Shown piece after piece: positions 9,541 to 19,274 of a DNA stretch of 64,000 nucleotides. Both the position numbers and the translations under genes were made by a program. This stretch comes from Flavobacteriaceae bacterium PS02338. GTDB taxonomy: Bacteria > Bacteroidota > Bacteroidia > Sphingobacteriales > Sphingobacteriaceae. The stretch covers positions 310,001-374,000 of the forward strand of contig JASCOD010000004.1 of the NCBI GenBank assembly GCA_029959615.1, in the 5' to 3' direction. The notes under the pieces are model-generated. The model was not told the origin of the DNA. It did not search any database and saw only the letters and a program-made list of their open reading frames with translations. Numbering within the stretch: the stretch's first letter is position 1; each line of letters opens with the position of its first letter.

Positions 9541-10455
9541 TCATATATTTAGAGACTTAATAGCATTTCTTATTAGTAGCAATATTTGTTTTAAAATTAA
9601 ATAGTTGAATGGGTTGATACAGATGCTTTTGAAGATGTTTTTGAATGCTAATTTTTGATTAGAGTTTTTTGTTAAATATATGTTGGCCAAACGTAAATGA
9701 TAAAGGCTTTTTCTCGTTTTGGGTGAGAGTTTGTTTTTGTCAATAAGGTTGTCTATTTCGATAGTAGATAGCGGTTGGTTGTTAATTATTTTATGAACTA
9801 ATTCTCGTTGAGTTTTAAAGCCAGCTGGAGATTTATTTGTTAAAGAGTTTGAGGATAACCTATATTTTATTAGTGCATCTTTTAGATTGGTTATTTTACC
9901 AACTTCTGAAAATTTTATCCATAACAACAGATCTTCTATATGGTTAGGTATAGTTGTGTCGTAACCTCCAACACTTAAAAAAATATCTTTTTTAAAGAGA
10001 ACTGAGCTATTAAAGAAATTGTTAACTGGTAATTGTGCCCTAAGATATTCTGCGTCGGTATGTAGATCTGAAGTGTACAAAAGGTTTCCTTCTTCATCAA
10101 TTATCATGGCATTGCTGCCAATCATGATATATTCTTTATTGATTTCTAGATAAGCCAGTTGTATGTTAAATCTTGTAGGTAAAGCGATATCATCAGCGTC
10201 TAAAATAGCAATGTATTTTCCTTTAGCAATACTAATAGCTTTATTTCTAGATTTTGCGACTCCTGCATTTTCCTGGTTGATAATAATTATACGGCCGTCT
10301 CTATAGGTAGCTAGGATAGCTTCCGTACTGTCTGTAGAACCATCATTAATAATAATAAATTCAAAATCAGTAAAGCTTTGATTTAATACGCTATCTATGG
10401 ATTCTTTAATGTATTTTTCAGCATTGTAAGCCGACATGACTACACTTAAAAGCAT
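9541..10455 (-). CDS. Glycosyltransferase family 2
   Basis: A 304-residue GT-A enzyme. It begins LSVVMSAYNAEKYI, has the nucleotide-binding IIINDGSTD segment at residues 34-42, NAGVAKSRN at 63-71, and the metal-binding DADD motif at residues 86-89 followed by ALPTRF. A conserved HIEDLLLWIKF block (residues about 165-175) provides the likely catalytic base region. No transmembrane segment is evident, so it is probably a soluble or peripheral cytoplasmic enzyme. It lies 127 bases upstream of the C25 gene on the same strand. Together with the GT4 and rhamnosyltransferase-like genes it suggests assembly of a surface glycan. Donor sugar unknown. Confidence 0.9.
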   Translation of the reverse strand: MLLSVVMSAYNAEKYIKESIDSVLNQSFTDFEFIIINDGSTDSTEAILATYRDGRIIIINQENAGVAKSRNKAISIAKGKYIAILDADDIALPTRFNIQLAYLEINKEYIMIGSNAMIIDEEGNLLYTSDLHTDAEYLRAQLPVNNFFNSSVLFKKDIFLSVGGYDTTIPNHIEDLLLWIKFSEVGKITNLKDALIKYRLSSNSLTNKSPAGFKTQRELVHKIINNQPLSTIEIDNLIDKNKLSPKTRKSLYHLRLANIYLTKNSNQKLAFKNIFKSICINPFNYLILKQILLLIRNAIKSLNI

Positions 10456-10597
10456 TTATAGAAGTTTTATTTTTAGAAGAAATAGTGGGAATTGATTGCT
10501 AAGTTAACTAATAGAAGGATTATAATGGATATATTTTGCTCGTTTTTACCGCCTTGTCAAGGTATTGTTTTTTATCTGAAAAAATAATTATAAACAG

Positions 10598-10627
10598 AAA
10601 AGGCCACTTGATGTGGCCTTTCTTTTA
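10598..10627. terminator. Bidirectional hairpin terminator between purL and the GT2 gene
   Basis: AAAGGCCAC and GTGGCCTTT form a perfect 9-bp stem with a TTGAT loop. T-rich sequence follows on both strands. It overlaps the last codons of purL and ends purL transcription on the minus strand. Confidence 0.85.
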
Positions 10628-13600
10628 TTTTGTGTTATTTTCAACCCATTTTCTAGCATTTACAAAAGCTTCCATCCAAGGAGAAACTTCATCTTTTCTA
10701 CCTGCCGGATAATTTGCCCAATGCCATTGGAATAATGAACGCTCAATGTGAGGCATCATTACCAAGTGTCTGCCAGTTTCATCGCAAAGCATGGCAGTGT
10801 TAAAACCAGAGCCGTTTGGATTTGCAGGATATTGCTCGTAACCATATTTAGAAACAATCTGATATTTAGATTCTTCGTAAGGGAATTGGAATTTACCTTC
10901 ACCATGTGAAACCCAAACACCTAAAGTGCTGCCTGCTAAAGTAGAAAGCATCACTGATTTGTTCTCTTGAATAGTTAACGAAGTAAAGATACTTTCGTGT
11001 TTATGGCTATCGTTGTGCAACATTTTAGGTTTTGCTTCGTGGTTTTTGTTAATTAAACCTAACTCCACAAATAACTGACAACCATTACAAATACCAACTG
11101 ATAAAGTATCTTCTCTGTTGAAGAAGTTTTCTAGTGCTACACGAGCTTTTTCGTTATACAAAAATGCGCCAGCCCAACCTTTTGCCGAACCTAAAACATC
11201 TGAATTTGAGAAACCACCAACAGCACCGATAAACTGAATATCTTCTAAAGTTTCTCTGCCCGAAATCAAATCCGTCATGTGAACATCTTTCACATCGAAA
11301 CCTGCCAAATACATCGCGTTAGCTACTTCACGTTCAGAGTTACTTCCTTTTTCACGTAAAATTGCCGCTTTTGGGCGAGGTTTGCTAGCATCAATTACTG
11401 GTTTTTTGCCATCAAATTGTGCGGGGAAGTTGAATTTTAAAGGTTGGTTTTTATAATTATCGAAACGCTCTTTAGCTTTTACTTCGCCGCTTTGTTTGCT
11501 ATCTAATAAGTAAGAAGTTTTGTACCAAACATCACGCAGATGATTAATATCGAAAGAATAGTCAGTTCCATTATTAGCTACAGTTAAAGTAGCTGTATTG
11601 CTTACCGAACCAATTTTGTGGAAGGCAACAGCTTTATCATTTAAGATAGCTTCAACACTTTCATCCGCTTGGAAAACCAAAGCAATGTTCTCCGCAAATA
11701 ATACTTTTAAAGCATCAGCTTCGCCCAAGCTAGACAAGTCGATGTTTGCACCTAAGTTTTGATCTGCAAAACACAATTCTAAAAGCGTAGTAATTAAACC
11801 ACCGCTACCAATATCGTGTCCTGATTTTATTTTGCCGGCTTTAATTAACTCTTGTACAGCGTTAAAGGCAGCGCTGAATTTCGCAGCATCTTTCACATCA
11901 GGAGTTTCGTTACCAACTTTATTTAAAACCTGTGCAAAAGAAGAACCGCCTAGTTTATAAGTGTCATTACTTAGGTTGATGTAGTAGATATTACCACCAT
12001 CTTTTTGTAAAACTGGCTCAACAACCTGAGTAATATCGTTACAGTTACCAGCCGCAGAAATAATCACCGTTCCAGGCGCAATAACATCGCCATCTTTGTA
12101 TTTCTGTTTCATCGAAAGCGAATCTTTACCCGTTGGGATATTGATCCCTAAATTGATGGCAAATGCTGAACAAGCTTCAACTGCTTCATATAAACGGGCA
12201 TCTTCACCTTCGTTTTTACAAGCCCACATCCAGTTGGCCGAAAGCGAAACACTTTTTAAGTTATCTTTTAATGGTGCCCAAACTAGGTTTGATAAAGATT
12301 CTGCAATAGCAATTCTACTTCCAGCACCAGCATCAATTAATGCCGAAACAGGGGCGTGACCAACCGAAGTCGCAATACCTTCTTTGCCCTGAAAATCCAA
12401 AGCCATTACACCAACGTTGTTCAACGGTAATTGCAAAGGGCCAGCACATTGTTGTTTAGCAACACGACCACCAACACATCTATCAACTTTGTTTGTTAAC
12501 CAATCTTTACAAGCTACGGCCTCTAATTGAAGCACTTGCTCTAAATATTCGTTAATTTTATCTTGATCGTAAGTTACTGCTTCATAATTACGGTCAACAG
12601 TTTTGTCGTCCATAATCATTTTAGGTGAACTACCGAACATATCGCTCAATGCCAAATCCATTGGTTTAGCGCCTGTAGACTCAGATTCGAATGTGAAACG
12701 ATGATCGCCAGTTACCTTACCTACAGTATACATTGGCGAACGCTCACGATCTGCAATTTTCTGCAAAGTAGCAGTATGTTCTTCGCTAATTACCAAGCCC
12801 ATGCGTTCTTGCGATTCGTTGCCGATAATCTCTTTAGCAGATAGGGTAGGGTCGCCAACTGGTAATTTATCTAAATCTATTTTACCACCAGTCGCTTCTA
12901 CCAACTCAGAAAGACAGTTCAAGTGACCGCCAGCACCATGATCATGAATAGAAACGATAGTGTTATGATCGCTCTCTACCATAGCACGTACCGCATTGGC
13001 AGCACGTTTTTGCATTTCTGGGTTAGAACGTTGTATCGCATTTAATTCAATACCTTTTCCGTGTTCGCCAGTGTCGGCAGATGATACAGCAGCACCGCCC
13101 ATACCAATACGATAGTTCTCACCACCTAAAACCACAATGTTATCGCCAGTTTTTGGCTCTTGTTTTTTAGCTTGTTCTAGTTTTCCGTAACCGATACCAC
13201 CAGCCAACATAATCACTTTGTCGAAACCTAATTTACGGTCGTGTTCTTCGTGTTCGAAAGTTAATACAGAACCAGTAATTAGCGGCTGACCGAATTTATT
13301 TCCAAAATCAGAAGCTCCATTAGAAGCTTTGATTAAAATATCCATTGGAGTTTGGTACAACCATTTACGTTCTTCAACGCCTTTTTCCCAAGCTCTACCT
13401 TCCTCCAATCGAGAAAGTGCAGTCATGTAAACCGCAGTTCCAGCTAGAGGCAAAGAACCTTGTCCACCAGCTAAACGGTCTCTAATTTCGCCACCCGAAC
13501 CTGTGGCAGCACCGTTAAAAGGTTCAACCGTAGTTGGGAAGTTATGTGTTTCGGCTTTAATTGAAATTACCGAATCAAAATCTTTGGTTTCGTAAAACGA

Positions 13601-14290
13601 TGGTAAGTCTGGTTTTGAAGGTGCAAATTGTTGCACTCTCGGACCTTTTACAAAAGCAACGTTATCTTTATAGGCAGAAACAATCTCATTTGGATGTGTT
13701 TCTGATGTTTTCTTAATCAGTTTGAAGAGCGAAGTAGGTTTCGCCTCGCCATCAATCACAAAAGTACCATTGAAAATTTTATGGCGGCAGTGCTCTGAAT
13801 TCACTTGAGAGAAACCAAAAACTTCCGAATCTGTTAACGGTCTTCCCAGTTTATCTGCTAATCCTTTAAGGTAATCAACCTCTTCGTCACTTAAAGATAA
13901 ACCCTCTTGCTTATTGTAAGCAGCAATATCTTCAACTTCTAAAATAGCTTCTGGTTTAATGTCGATAGTAAATACTTCCTGATTTAAACCATTATATTTT
14001 TGAGAAAGCATTGGGTCAAATGCCGTAAATCCTTCCTCCACTTTTTTAAACTCCTCAATTCTGATGATGCGATCAAGCGTCATGTTTTGAGTAATTTCTA
14101 CTGCATTGGTACTCCAAGGAGTAATCATTGCTGCTCGAGGACCGACAAAAAAACCAGTTAAAGAACTTTCAGCGCTCAATTTAGCTCCGCCGAAAAGCCA
14201 TTCTAATTTTTCTGTATCAGTTGGGGATAAGGTTTGACTTGTTTGTAAAACAAAAATCTCGTCAGATTGACCTAAAAAGAAATGAATCAT
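10625..14290 (-). CDS. purL: Phosphoribosylformylglycinamidine synthase, single-chain
   Basis: A 1221-residue large-type PurL. It converts FGAR, ATP and glutamine to FGAM in the fourth step of de novo purine synthesis. The N-terminal PurS-like region, two AIRS/FGAM-synthase halves (SEHCRHK, KAETHNFPTTVEPFNGAATGSGGEIRD; later GKDSLSMK and GSGGLITTLLELCF) and a C-terminal class I glutamine amidotransferase domain are all present. The amidotransferase nucleophile is C1068 in GICNGCQ, and the His/Glu pair is in MPHIERS. The ATG at 14290 (MIHFFLGQ) is preferred over an upstream in-frame TTG. A TAAATTTG box matching the Bacteroidota -7 element lies at 14309-14316 just upstream, without a clear -33 element. 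Length and domain order are normal. Confidence 0.97.
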   Translation of the reverse strand: MIHFFLGQSDEIFVLQTSQTLSPTDTEKLEWLFGGAKLSAESSLTGFFVGPRAAMITPWSTNAVEITQNMTLDRIIRIEEFKKVEEGFTAFDPMLSQKYNGLNQEVFTIDIKPEAILEVEDIAAYNKQEGLSLSDEEVDYLKGLADKLGRPLTDSEVFGFSQVNSEHCRHKIFNGTFVIDGEAKPTSLFKLIKKTSETHPNEIVSAYKDNVAFVKGPRVQQFAPSKPDLPSFYETKDFDSVISIKAETHNFPTTVEPFNGAATGSGGEIRDRLAGGQGSLPLAGTAVYMTALSRLEEGRAWEKGVEERKWLYQTPMDILIKASNGASDFGNKFGQPLITGSVLTFEHEEHDRKLGFDKVIMLAGGIGYGKLEQAKKQEPKTGDNIVVLGGENYRIGMGGAAVSSADTGEHGKGIELNAIQRSNPEMQKRAANAVRAMVESDHNTIVSIHDHGAGGHLNCLSELVEATGGKIDLDKLPVGDPTLSAKEIIGNESQERMGLVISEEHTATLQKIADRERSPMYTVGKVTGDHRFTFESESTGAKPMDLALSDMFGSSPKMIMDDKTVDRNYEAVTYDQDKINEYLEQVLQLEAVACKDWLTNKVDRCVGGRVAKQQCAGPLQLPLNNVGVMALDFQGKEGIATSVGHAPVSALIDAGAGSRIAIAESLSNLVWAPLKDNLKSVSLSANWMWACKNEGEDARLYEAVEACSAFAINLGINIPTGKDSLSMKQKYKDGDVIAPGTVIISAAGNCNDITQVVEPVLQKDGGNIYYINLSNDTYKLGGSSFAQVLNKVGNETPDVKDAAKFSAAFNAVQELIKAGKIKSGHDIGSGGLITTLLELCFADQNLGANIDLSSLGEADALKVLFAENIALVFQADESVEAILNDKAVAFHKIGSVSNTATLTVANNGTDYSFDINHLRDVWYKTSYLLDSKQSGEVKAKERFDNYKNQPLKFNFPAQFDGKKPVIDASKPRPKAAILREKGSNSEREVANAMYLAGFDVKDVHMTDLISGRETLEDIQFIGAVGGFSNSDVLGSAKGWAGAFLYNEKARVALENFFNREDTLSVGICNGCQLFVELGLINKNHEAKPKMLHNDSHKHESIFTSLTIQENKSVMLSTLAGSTLGVWVSHGEGKFQFPYEESKYQIVSKYGYEQYPANPNGSGFNTAMLCDETGRHLVMMPHIERSLFQWHWANYPAGRKDEVSPWMEAFVNARKWVENNTK

Positions 14291-14464
14291 GCTTATTTTT
14301 TGAAGACGCAAATTTAGGTTTTTTTTGGGAGATATTTAACCGTTTTTGGGTTTATTTGTTGCGTGTTTTGTATGTTGAAAATTGAAAAGTTGTAATGTTG
14401 GAAAGTTAACTGATATTTGAGCAGTTCAATCGTAACTCGTCAATCTAAAATCGTAAATTCAGAG

Positions 14465-14848
14465 ATGTTTAAACGTATTCATCATATTGCTATTATTTGT
14501 TCTAATTACGAAACCTCGAAGGATTTTTACGTTAATAAACTAGGTTTTGAAGTTTTGGCAGAAGTTTACAGAGCTGAACGTAGATCGTGGAAATTGGATC
14601 TAGCTGTAAACGGCATTTATCAGATTGAACTGTTTTCGTTTCCAGATTCTCCTAATCGTCCATCTAGACCAGAAGCACAAGGCTTAAGGCATTTGGCTTT
14701 TGAAGTTGATGATGTGGCAGCAGTGGCTAAGAAGCTAAATGAGAGAGGAGTTGTTACCGAACCAATAAGGATTGATGAATTTACTGGTAAACAATTTACT
14801 TTTTTTACAGACCCTGACGGCTTGCCGTTGGAAATATATGAAAGTTAA
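14465..14848 (+). CDS. VOC-family metalloprotein, YaeR/GloA2-like
   Basis: A 127-residue vicinal oxygen chelate protein. It has the paired beta-alpha-beta-beta-beta modules of the glyoxalase fold and candidate metal ligands H7 (IHHIAI), E55 (QIELF), H76 (LRHLAFEV) and E123 (PLEIYE). The sequence matches the YaeR/SMU1112c group, related to glyoxalase I but of unproven substrate. The ATG at 14465 is used because the fold begins there. An in-frame TTG 48 bases upstream would add residues encoded by intergenic filler. It is divergent from purL and followed by a methyltransferase gene on the same strand. Confidence 0.85.
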   Translation: MFKRIHHIAIICSNYETSKDFYVNKLGFEVLAEVYRAERRSWKLDLAVNGIYQIELFSFPDSPNRPSRPEAQGLRHLAFEVDDVAAVAKKLNERGVVTEPIRIDEFTGKQFTFFTDPDGLPLEIYES

Positions 14849-14914
14849 ATATATTTAAATCGGTGCGGTTTATGAAATATTTATGTTCTTGGTGTCTTGG
14901 TGGTTAATTAAATT

Positions 14915-15619
14915 ATGAAAAACATCTTCCGTTTTAAACAATTCGAAGTAGACCAAATTGATTGCGCCATGAAAATTAACACCGATGGGGTGTTGTTGGG
15001 TGCAATGGCTCAACATGAAAATCCAAAACGGATATTGGATATTGGAACTGGAACGGGCGTGATTGCATTAATGTTGGCACAGCGATTTCCAGAAGCTCAG
15101 GTTCATGCAGTAGAAATTGACGAACAGGCATCGGCAACAGCGGGAAAAAACTTTCATAATTCAGTTTTCAGGAGGCAGTTGTCAGTAAACAATGTAGCAA
15201 TAGCACAATACAACAATCCTGAAAAATTTGATTTGGTAGTAAGCAACCCACCGTTTTTTGTAAACGATTATAAGAATGCAGAGCCTAAAAAGGAAATGGC
15301 AAGACATGCTAGTCATACTTTTTTTAAAGAACTGATTGAAAAAGTAAATGAATTGCTAAGTGAAAATGGTTGCTTTTGGTTTGTGTTGCCAGTTAAACAG
15401 TCAGAAGAGCTGGTGCAAAGAGGCAAGGAATATGGTTTGTTTTTACAAAAGTTAATTAAGCTTCACTCTGATGAAACCAAACCTGAGTTTAGAAGGATTG
15501 TTTGTTTAGGGAGAGAAAAAACTGATTTAGTAGAAGAGGATTTTATGATTTACGAAAGCGAGAAGAAATATACTAAAGCTTATGAGGTATTGTTAAAAGA
15601 TTTCTTTTTGGCTTATTGA
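14915..15619 (+). CDS. yfiC: tRNA1(Val) adenine(37)-N6-methyltransferase
   Basis: A 234-residue Rossmann-fold methyltransferase. The SAM-binding motif DIGTGTG is at residues 42-48, an acidic ribose-binding residue lies in AVEID near 67, and the N6-adenine catalytic motif NPPF is at 111-114. It starts with the conserved FRFKQFEV and MKINTDGVLLGA segments of the TrmN6/YfiC family. That family methylates A37 of tRNA1(Val), next to the anticodon. Length is normal. The gene stands alone and is followed by a 383-base intergenic stretch with repeat hairpins. Confidence 0.88.
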   Translation: MKNIFRFKQFEVDQIDCAMKINTDGVLLGAMAQHENPKRILDIGTGTGVIALMLAQRFPEAQVHAVEIDEQASATAGKNFHNSVFRRQLSVNNVAIAQYNNPEKFDLVVSNPPFFVNDYKNAEPKKEMARHASHTFFKELIEKVNELLSENGCFWFVLPVKQSEELVQRGKEYGLFLQKLIKLHSDETKPEFRRIVCLGREKTDLVEEDFMIYESEKKYTKAYEVLLKDFFLAY

Positions 15620-15631
15620 TTTTGCCATTTT

Positions 15632-15713
15632 CGTCATTGCGAGGAGGAACGACGTGGCAATCTTAAAGCGATTTGTAATTTCATAATAGATTGCTTCGTG
15701 CCTTGCAATGACG
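15632..15713. repeat. REP-like palindromic element, CGTCATTGC type
   Basis: Outer arms CGTCATTGC and GCAATGACG pair exactly, with further pairing inward (GCAATCT / AGATTGC). The same CGTCATTGC or GCAATGACG ends recur in other spacers of this window (near 18190, 58694 and 63843), so it is a dispersed intergenic repeat family. Confidence 0.75.
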
Positions 15714-15784
15714 TAGATGGTTGGACAGTGAAAAAAAACCTTTGTTAAATAAACGGGATTGCAGCGACATCTTCTTTGCTTGCT

Positions 15785-15859
15785 TGTCATCCTGAACGTA
15801 GTGAAGGATCTGTTTCATTTAACAGCTGACAAATAGATCCTTCGAAACTCGGGATGACA
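15785..15859. repeat. REP-like palindromic element, TGTCATCC type
   Basis: Outer arms TGTCATCC and GGATGACA pair exactly. Inner segments GAAGGATCT and AGATCCTTC also pair. Related TGTCATCCTGAG or CGTCATCC pieces occur near 55548, 58551, 60652 and 63146. Confidence 0.75.
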
Positions 15860-16002
15860 GGATGCCTAACAAAAAGATATAGCTTAAAGCCCGACTGAAT
15901 TAAAATAGTAGCAGTAGAGCTGCTTTTCAAAAAAAATAAACATTTAGTTTTGCGATAGTAAAGTCTTAAATCTCACGTCTCAATACTCAATTCTAAAAGA
16001 AA

Positions 16003-16494
16003 ATGAAAAAAATAGGTTTAATATCTGATACGCATGGTTATTTAGACGATGCGGTTTTTAAATACTTCGACGAGAGTGATGAGATTTGGCATGTGGGCGA
16101 TTTTGGCCCGAATGTGGCAGAGCCTTTAGCGGCCTTTAAACCACTTAGAGGCGTTTATGGAAATATAGATGACGCTGATATTAGAGCTGCTTTTCCAGAG
16201 CATAATCGTTTTAGGTGTGAAGAGGTGGATATTTGGATGACTCATATAGGTGGTTATCCCGATAGATACGCACCTCAGGTGAAGAAAGAAATTTACACTA
16301 AGCCTCCGCAGCTTTTTATTTCAGGTCATTCGCATATTTTGAAAGTTGTTTTCGATAAAAAAATACAATGCTTGCATATTAATCCTGGTGCGGCTGGAAA
16401 ACACGGCTGGCACAAGAAAAGAACTTTGATTCGTTTTTGTATTTCCGATGAAAAAATACATACCTTAGAGGCCATAGAATTAGGAGATAGATAA
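16003..16494 (+). CDS. YfcE/MJ0936-type metallophosphoesterase
   Basis: A 163-residue calcineurin-like phosphoesterase. The dinuclear metal site can be read directly: D9 and H11 (ISDTHG), D33 (HVGDFG), N54 (YGNID), H81 ([11 protein letters not shown]), H109 and H111 (SGHSH). The short length and this motif order match the YfcE/MJ0936 subfamily of small cytoplasmic phosphodiesterases. The physiological substrate is not known. It lies 22 bases upstream of fbp on the same strand and is probably co-transcribed with it. Confidence 0.9.
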   Translation: MKKIGLISDTHGYLDDAVFKYFDESDEIWHVGDFGPNVAEPLAAFKPLRGVYGNIDDADIRAAFPEHNRFRCEEVDIWMTHIGGYPDRYAPQVKKEIYTKPPQLFISGHSHILKVVFDKKIQCLHINPGAAGKHGWHKKRTLIRFCISDEKIHTLEAIELGDR

Positions 16495-16516
16495 CGTAAA
16501 AAATACACTAAGTAAA

Positions 16517-17569
16517 ATGATGTCGGGTATAAAAACATTAGGCCAGTTTATTATTGAAAAGCAAGCGGATTTTCCGTACGCTAAAGGAGAGCTTTCTCGA
16601 TTATTAAGGGATATTGGCATTGCGGCAAAAATTGTAAACCGCGAAGTGAATAAAGCAGGTTTAGTGGATATTCTAGGTGATGCCGATACGATTAACATAC
16701 AAGGAGAAGGACAAAAAAAGCTCGATGTTTATGCTAACGATCAATTTATTTCGGCTTTAACAAGCGGTGGTGAGTGTTGCATCGTAGCTTCAGAAGAGGA
16801 AGACGATTTTGTGCGTATCGATTCGCCTGTGTCAAAAAATGCCCGTTATATTGTGTGTATCGACCCATTAGATGGTTCCTCGAATATTGATATTAACGTT
16901 ACGGTGGGGACTATTTTTTCTATTTACAGAAGGAAATCTACCGAAGGCCCGGCTACTTTAGATGATGTTTTACAGAAAGGAACTGAGCAAGTAGCTGCGG
17001 GTTACGTGATTTATGGTTCGTCTACCATGATGGTTTATACCACTGGAAAAGGTGTTAATGGGTTTACGTTAGATCCATCTATAGGTGAGTTCTGCTTATC
17101 GCATCCTAACATGAAAATACCAGAAGATGGGGTAATCTATTCTATTAATGAAGGTAATTATGTACACTTTCCGGAAGGAGTGAAGAAATATATCAAATAC
17201 GCACAGGTAGAGGATGCCGCAACAAACAGGCCTTATACTTCAAGGTATATTGGCGCCATGGCTGCGGATATTCATAGAAGTTTGATCAAAGGCGGTATTT
17301 ATATCTATCCAACTACATCAGCCTCTCCTAAAGGAAAATTACGTCTGCTGTATGAATGTAATCCGATGGCTTTCATTATTGAACAAGCGGGTGGTATTGC
17401 TACGGATGGCTTGAACAGGATTTTAGATATTGAACCAACTGAATTACATCAGCGTGTAGCTATTTTTGTGGGCTCGCCTAAAATGGTTAAAAAGGCCGAA
17501 GAATTTATGGCTGAGTTTTCGCCTGTTGAAAAATTGACGGAGAAAACCATTGAAACCAAGTCGGCGTAA
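16517..17569 (+). CDS. fbp: Fructose-1,6-bisphosphatase class I
   Basis: A 350-residue class I FBPase that hydrolyses fructose 1,6-bisphosphate in gluconeogenesis. The metal-binding signature DPLDGSS is at residues 116-122, preceded by the EEE cluster near 93-95. The substrate-binding segment [13 protein letters not shown] and the [22 protein letters not shown] block are intact. Two adjacent ATG codons occur at the start and the first is used here. A C-terminal tail of about 20 residues beyond the core is slightly charged. It follows the phosphoesterase by 22 bases. Confidence 0.97.
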   Translation: MMSGIKTLGQFIIEKQADFPYAKGELSRLLRDIGIAAKIVNREVNKAGLVDILGDADTINIQGEGQKKLDVYANDQFISALTSGGECCIVASEEEDDFVRIDSPVSKNARYIVCIDPLDGSSNIDINVTVGTIFSIYRRKSTEGPATLDDVLQKGTEQVAAGYVIYGSSTMMVYTTGKGVNGFTLDPSIGEFCLSHPNMKIPEDGVIYSINEGNYVHFPEGVKKYIKYAQVEDAATNRPYTSRYIGAMAADIHRSLIKGGIYIYPTTSASPKGKLRLLYECNPMAFIIEQAGGIATDGLNRILDIEPTELHQRVAIFVGSPKMVKKAEEFMAEFSPVEKLTEKTIETKSA

Positions 17570-17647
17570 GGATTGTAAATTTATTGATTTATTAATACTT
17601 CACTACCTTATAAGTACTAACTTAGTACAAACTGATAATTAGAAATT

Positions 17648-18163
17648 ATGAAATCGACAATTAAATCAATTACTGCATTCGTGTTTATGCTGGTTGTTTC
17701 TGCTGGTGTAATGGCTCAAGATGCAAAACCTAAAGCTAGTCCCGCGGCAACTGCAACGGGTAAAATAGGTAATGCAAATATTACTATCAATTATAGTAGT
17801 CCTGCGGTTAAGGGGCGTACAATTTTTGGTGAACTGTTGTCTTTTGATAAGGTTTGGCGTGCTGGTGCAAATGAAGCAACAACATTCGAAACTGATAAAG
17901 ACATTAAGGTGGAAGGTAAAGCTTTGCCAGCAGGAAAATATAGTTTTTATTTGATACCTAAGGAGAGTGGCGTTTGGACGGCTATTTTCAATAAGGAAGC
18001 TAAGCAGTGGGGTACTAAATATGATGAAACTAAGGATGCTTTGAGGGTAGATGTTAAAGTGAAAGCATTAGCAGAAACTCAAGAAAGATTAGTTTACAAT
18101 ATTGATAATAAAGGTTTCTCGTTGAATTGGGATAAAGTATCTGTTCCAGTTAGCGTAAAGTAA
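17648..18163 (+). CDS. DUF2911 secreted protein
   Basis: A 171-residue protein with an N-terminal Sec signal peptide ending in VMAQ (cleavage near residue 24), so it is probably periplasmic. The mature part has the DUF2911 hallmarks: an [18 protein letters not shown] segment, [14 protein letters not shown], and [12 protein letters not shown]. The family is widespread in Bacteroidota and has no established function. It is followed by a strong terminator that also ends rnhA on the other strand. Confidence 0.85.
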   Translation: MKSTIKSITAFVFMLVVSAGVMAQDAKPKASPAATATGKIGNANITINYSSPAVKGRTIFGELLSFDKVWRAGANEATTFETDKDIKVEGKALPAGKYSFYLIPKESGVWTAIFNKEAKQWGTKYDETKDALRVDVKVKALAETQERLVYNIDNKGFSLNWDKVSVPVSVK

Positions 18164-18171
18164 TATAAAAT

Positions 18172-18205
18172 ACACGTTGCTGCTTAGTGCTTCGCAATGA
18201 CGAAA
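18172..18205. repeat. Partial REP-like element
   Basis: A short CGTTGCTGCTTAGTGC / GCAATGACG segment resembles one end of the CGTCATTGC repeat family. It sits between the DUF2911 stop codon and the terminator. Confidence 0.45.
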
Positions 18206-18208
18206 ACA

Positions 18209-18242
18209 TAAAAAGCCGATATCTAAGATATCGGCTTTTTAT
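18209..18242. terminator. Bidirectional terminator between DUF2911 gene and rnhA
   Basis: AAAAAGCCGATATC and GATATCGGCTTTTT form a perfect 14-bp stem around a TAA loop with A and T runs at both ends. It can stop transcription in both directions between convergent genes. Confidence 0.92.
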
Positions 18243-18243
18243 G

Positions 18244-18720
18244 TTAAAGCAGTTTTGATGAATTGCTGCGTTCTGCCTCAAAAGCTACATCAATTGCCCA
18301 GTTTGCTTTATCTTGAGATGCGGCCACAGCTAAGCGATCGCAACGTTCATTTTCTGGATGCTCATTATGTCCCTTAATCCATTTAAATTTAACTTGGTGT
18401 ATTTTATGCTGTTGAAGATATTGCAGCCAAAGATCCTTGTTCTTCTTATCCTTAAAACCTTTTTGCACCCACCCAAAAACCCATCCTTTTTCTACAGAAT
18501 CTACCACGTATTTACTGTCTGAGAACACGATAACTTGTTGTCCAGGAGTTTTTAACGCTTTTAAAGCTACAATTACTGCTAAAAGTTCCATACGATTATT
18601 AGTGGTTAGCCTAAAGCCACCACTTAGTTCCTTGTAGTGTTTGCCCGACCGTAAAATAGCACCGTAACCACCGGGTCCCGGATTTCCGCTTGCTGCTCCG
18701 TCTGTGTAAATCTCTATCAT
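18244..18720 (-). CDS. rnhA: Ribonuclease HI
   Basis: Endonuclease that cuts RNA in RNA-DNA hybrids. All four catalytic acidic residues are visible in their usual contexts: D in IYTDGAASGNPGPGG, E in NNRMELLAV, D in FSDSKYV and D in ERCDRLAVAA. The KGHNEHPENERCD loop is also present. With the ATG at 18720 the protein has 158 residues and starts directly with the first beta-strand. An upstream in-frame ATG at 18732 would add four residues and cannot be excluded. The C-terminal tail of about 20 residues after the core is variable. Confidence 0.95.
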   Translation of the reverse strand: MIEIYTDGAASGNPGPGGYGAILRSGKHYKELSGGFRLTTNNRMELLAVIVALKALKTPGQQVIVFSDSKYVVDSVEKGWVFGWVQKGFKDKKNKDLWLQYLQQHKIHQVKFKWIKGHNEHPENERCDRLAVAASQDKANWAIDVAFEAERSNSSKLL

Positions 18721-18977
18721 GTTATGGAACAAATCTAAGTTTTATGAATGAGAATTTAGTGTTGATGTGGAAAGAAGAAGAACTAAAATAGGAGAGCTCG
18801 CCATGCCTTATTTGTGGTGTGGAAAAAAACACTTATCCACAATTTTGCAAATATGCTGTTGCAAGGTGTTGGTTTTCAGTTGGATATTTAAATTTGGTTT
18901 TTGAGATAAAATAGAGGCTGAAATTGCTGCAAACATATTTATAGCATTAGGGTTTAACAAATAATAAATAGAAAAAC

Positions 18978-19217
18978 ATGGAAATAAACGTTACTCCTAA
19001 AATTGCCCATTTACAGAAATTTCTAAATGAATTTGGTCCAGCTAAGTTTAAATGGCTGTCTAGTGGTTTAGAGATTAGAGGGATAGTAGATTTGCCCCGA
19101 GCAATGTTGGAGGCAAAATCACTCATTGATCGTTTTCAATTAAATTTAACGATTACTCATACTGCGGATATGTTAAGTTATCGCGGTTTTGAAGTTAATT
19201 ATGTTGAAACAAAATGA
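18978..19217 (+). CDS. Hypothetical protein, 79 residues
   Basis: A short soluble protein that I do not recognise. It has alternating charged and hydrophobic residues, no signal peptide and no membrane segment. The predicted pattern is strand-helix-strand. A TAAATTTG box at 18889-18896 resembles the Bacteroidota -7 promoter element, 82 bases before the start. The gene lies 57 bases upstream of a single-domain response regulator on the same strand, so a signalling partner role is possible but unproven. Confidence 0.6.
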   Translation: MEINVTPKIAHLQKFLNEFGPAKFKWLSSGLEIRGIVDLPRAMLEAKSLIDRFQLNLTITHTADMLSYRGFEVNYVETK

Positions 19218-19274
19218 AAAGAACAAACAAATTATTTAGATATTTGTTTACTTCCAGACAGATGCCAAAAAACA

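Larger units (their letters stand above)
15620..16002. other. Gene-free spacer with two palindromic repeat elements
   Basis: This 383-base spacer holds two long imperfect palindromes, at 15632-15713 and 15785-15859 (listed separately). The remainder is AT-rich, and a short ATG-rich leader precedes the phosphoesterase gene. No convincing gene is present. The open frame on the minus strand is made of repeat sequence. Confidence 0.7.

Noticed and set aside
12096..12359. Open frame opposite purL
   Set aside because: Antisense shadow of a conserved enzyme gene.
14417..14464. Longer VOC protein starting at TTG
   Set aside because: The extra residues come from intergenic filler, and the fold begins at the ATG at 14465.
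15593..15790. 65-codon minus-strand open frame after yfiC
   Set aside because: It is composed of the palindromic repeat and the 3' end of yfiC.
18833..18841. DnaA box TTATCCACA as a replication origin
   Set aside because: Only one exact copy, no cluster, no AT-rich unwinding region identified, and no dnaA or origin-type neighbours. One copy in 64 kb is expected by chance.
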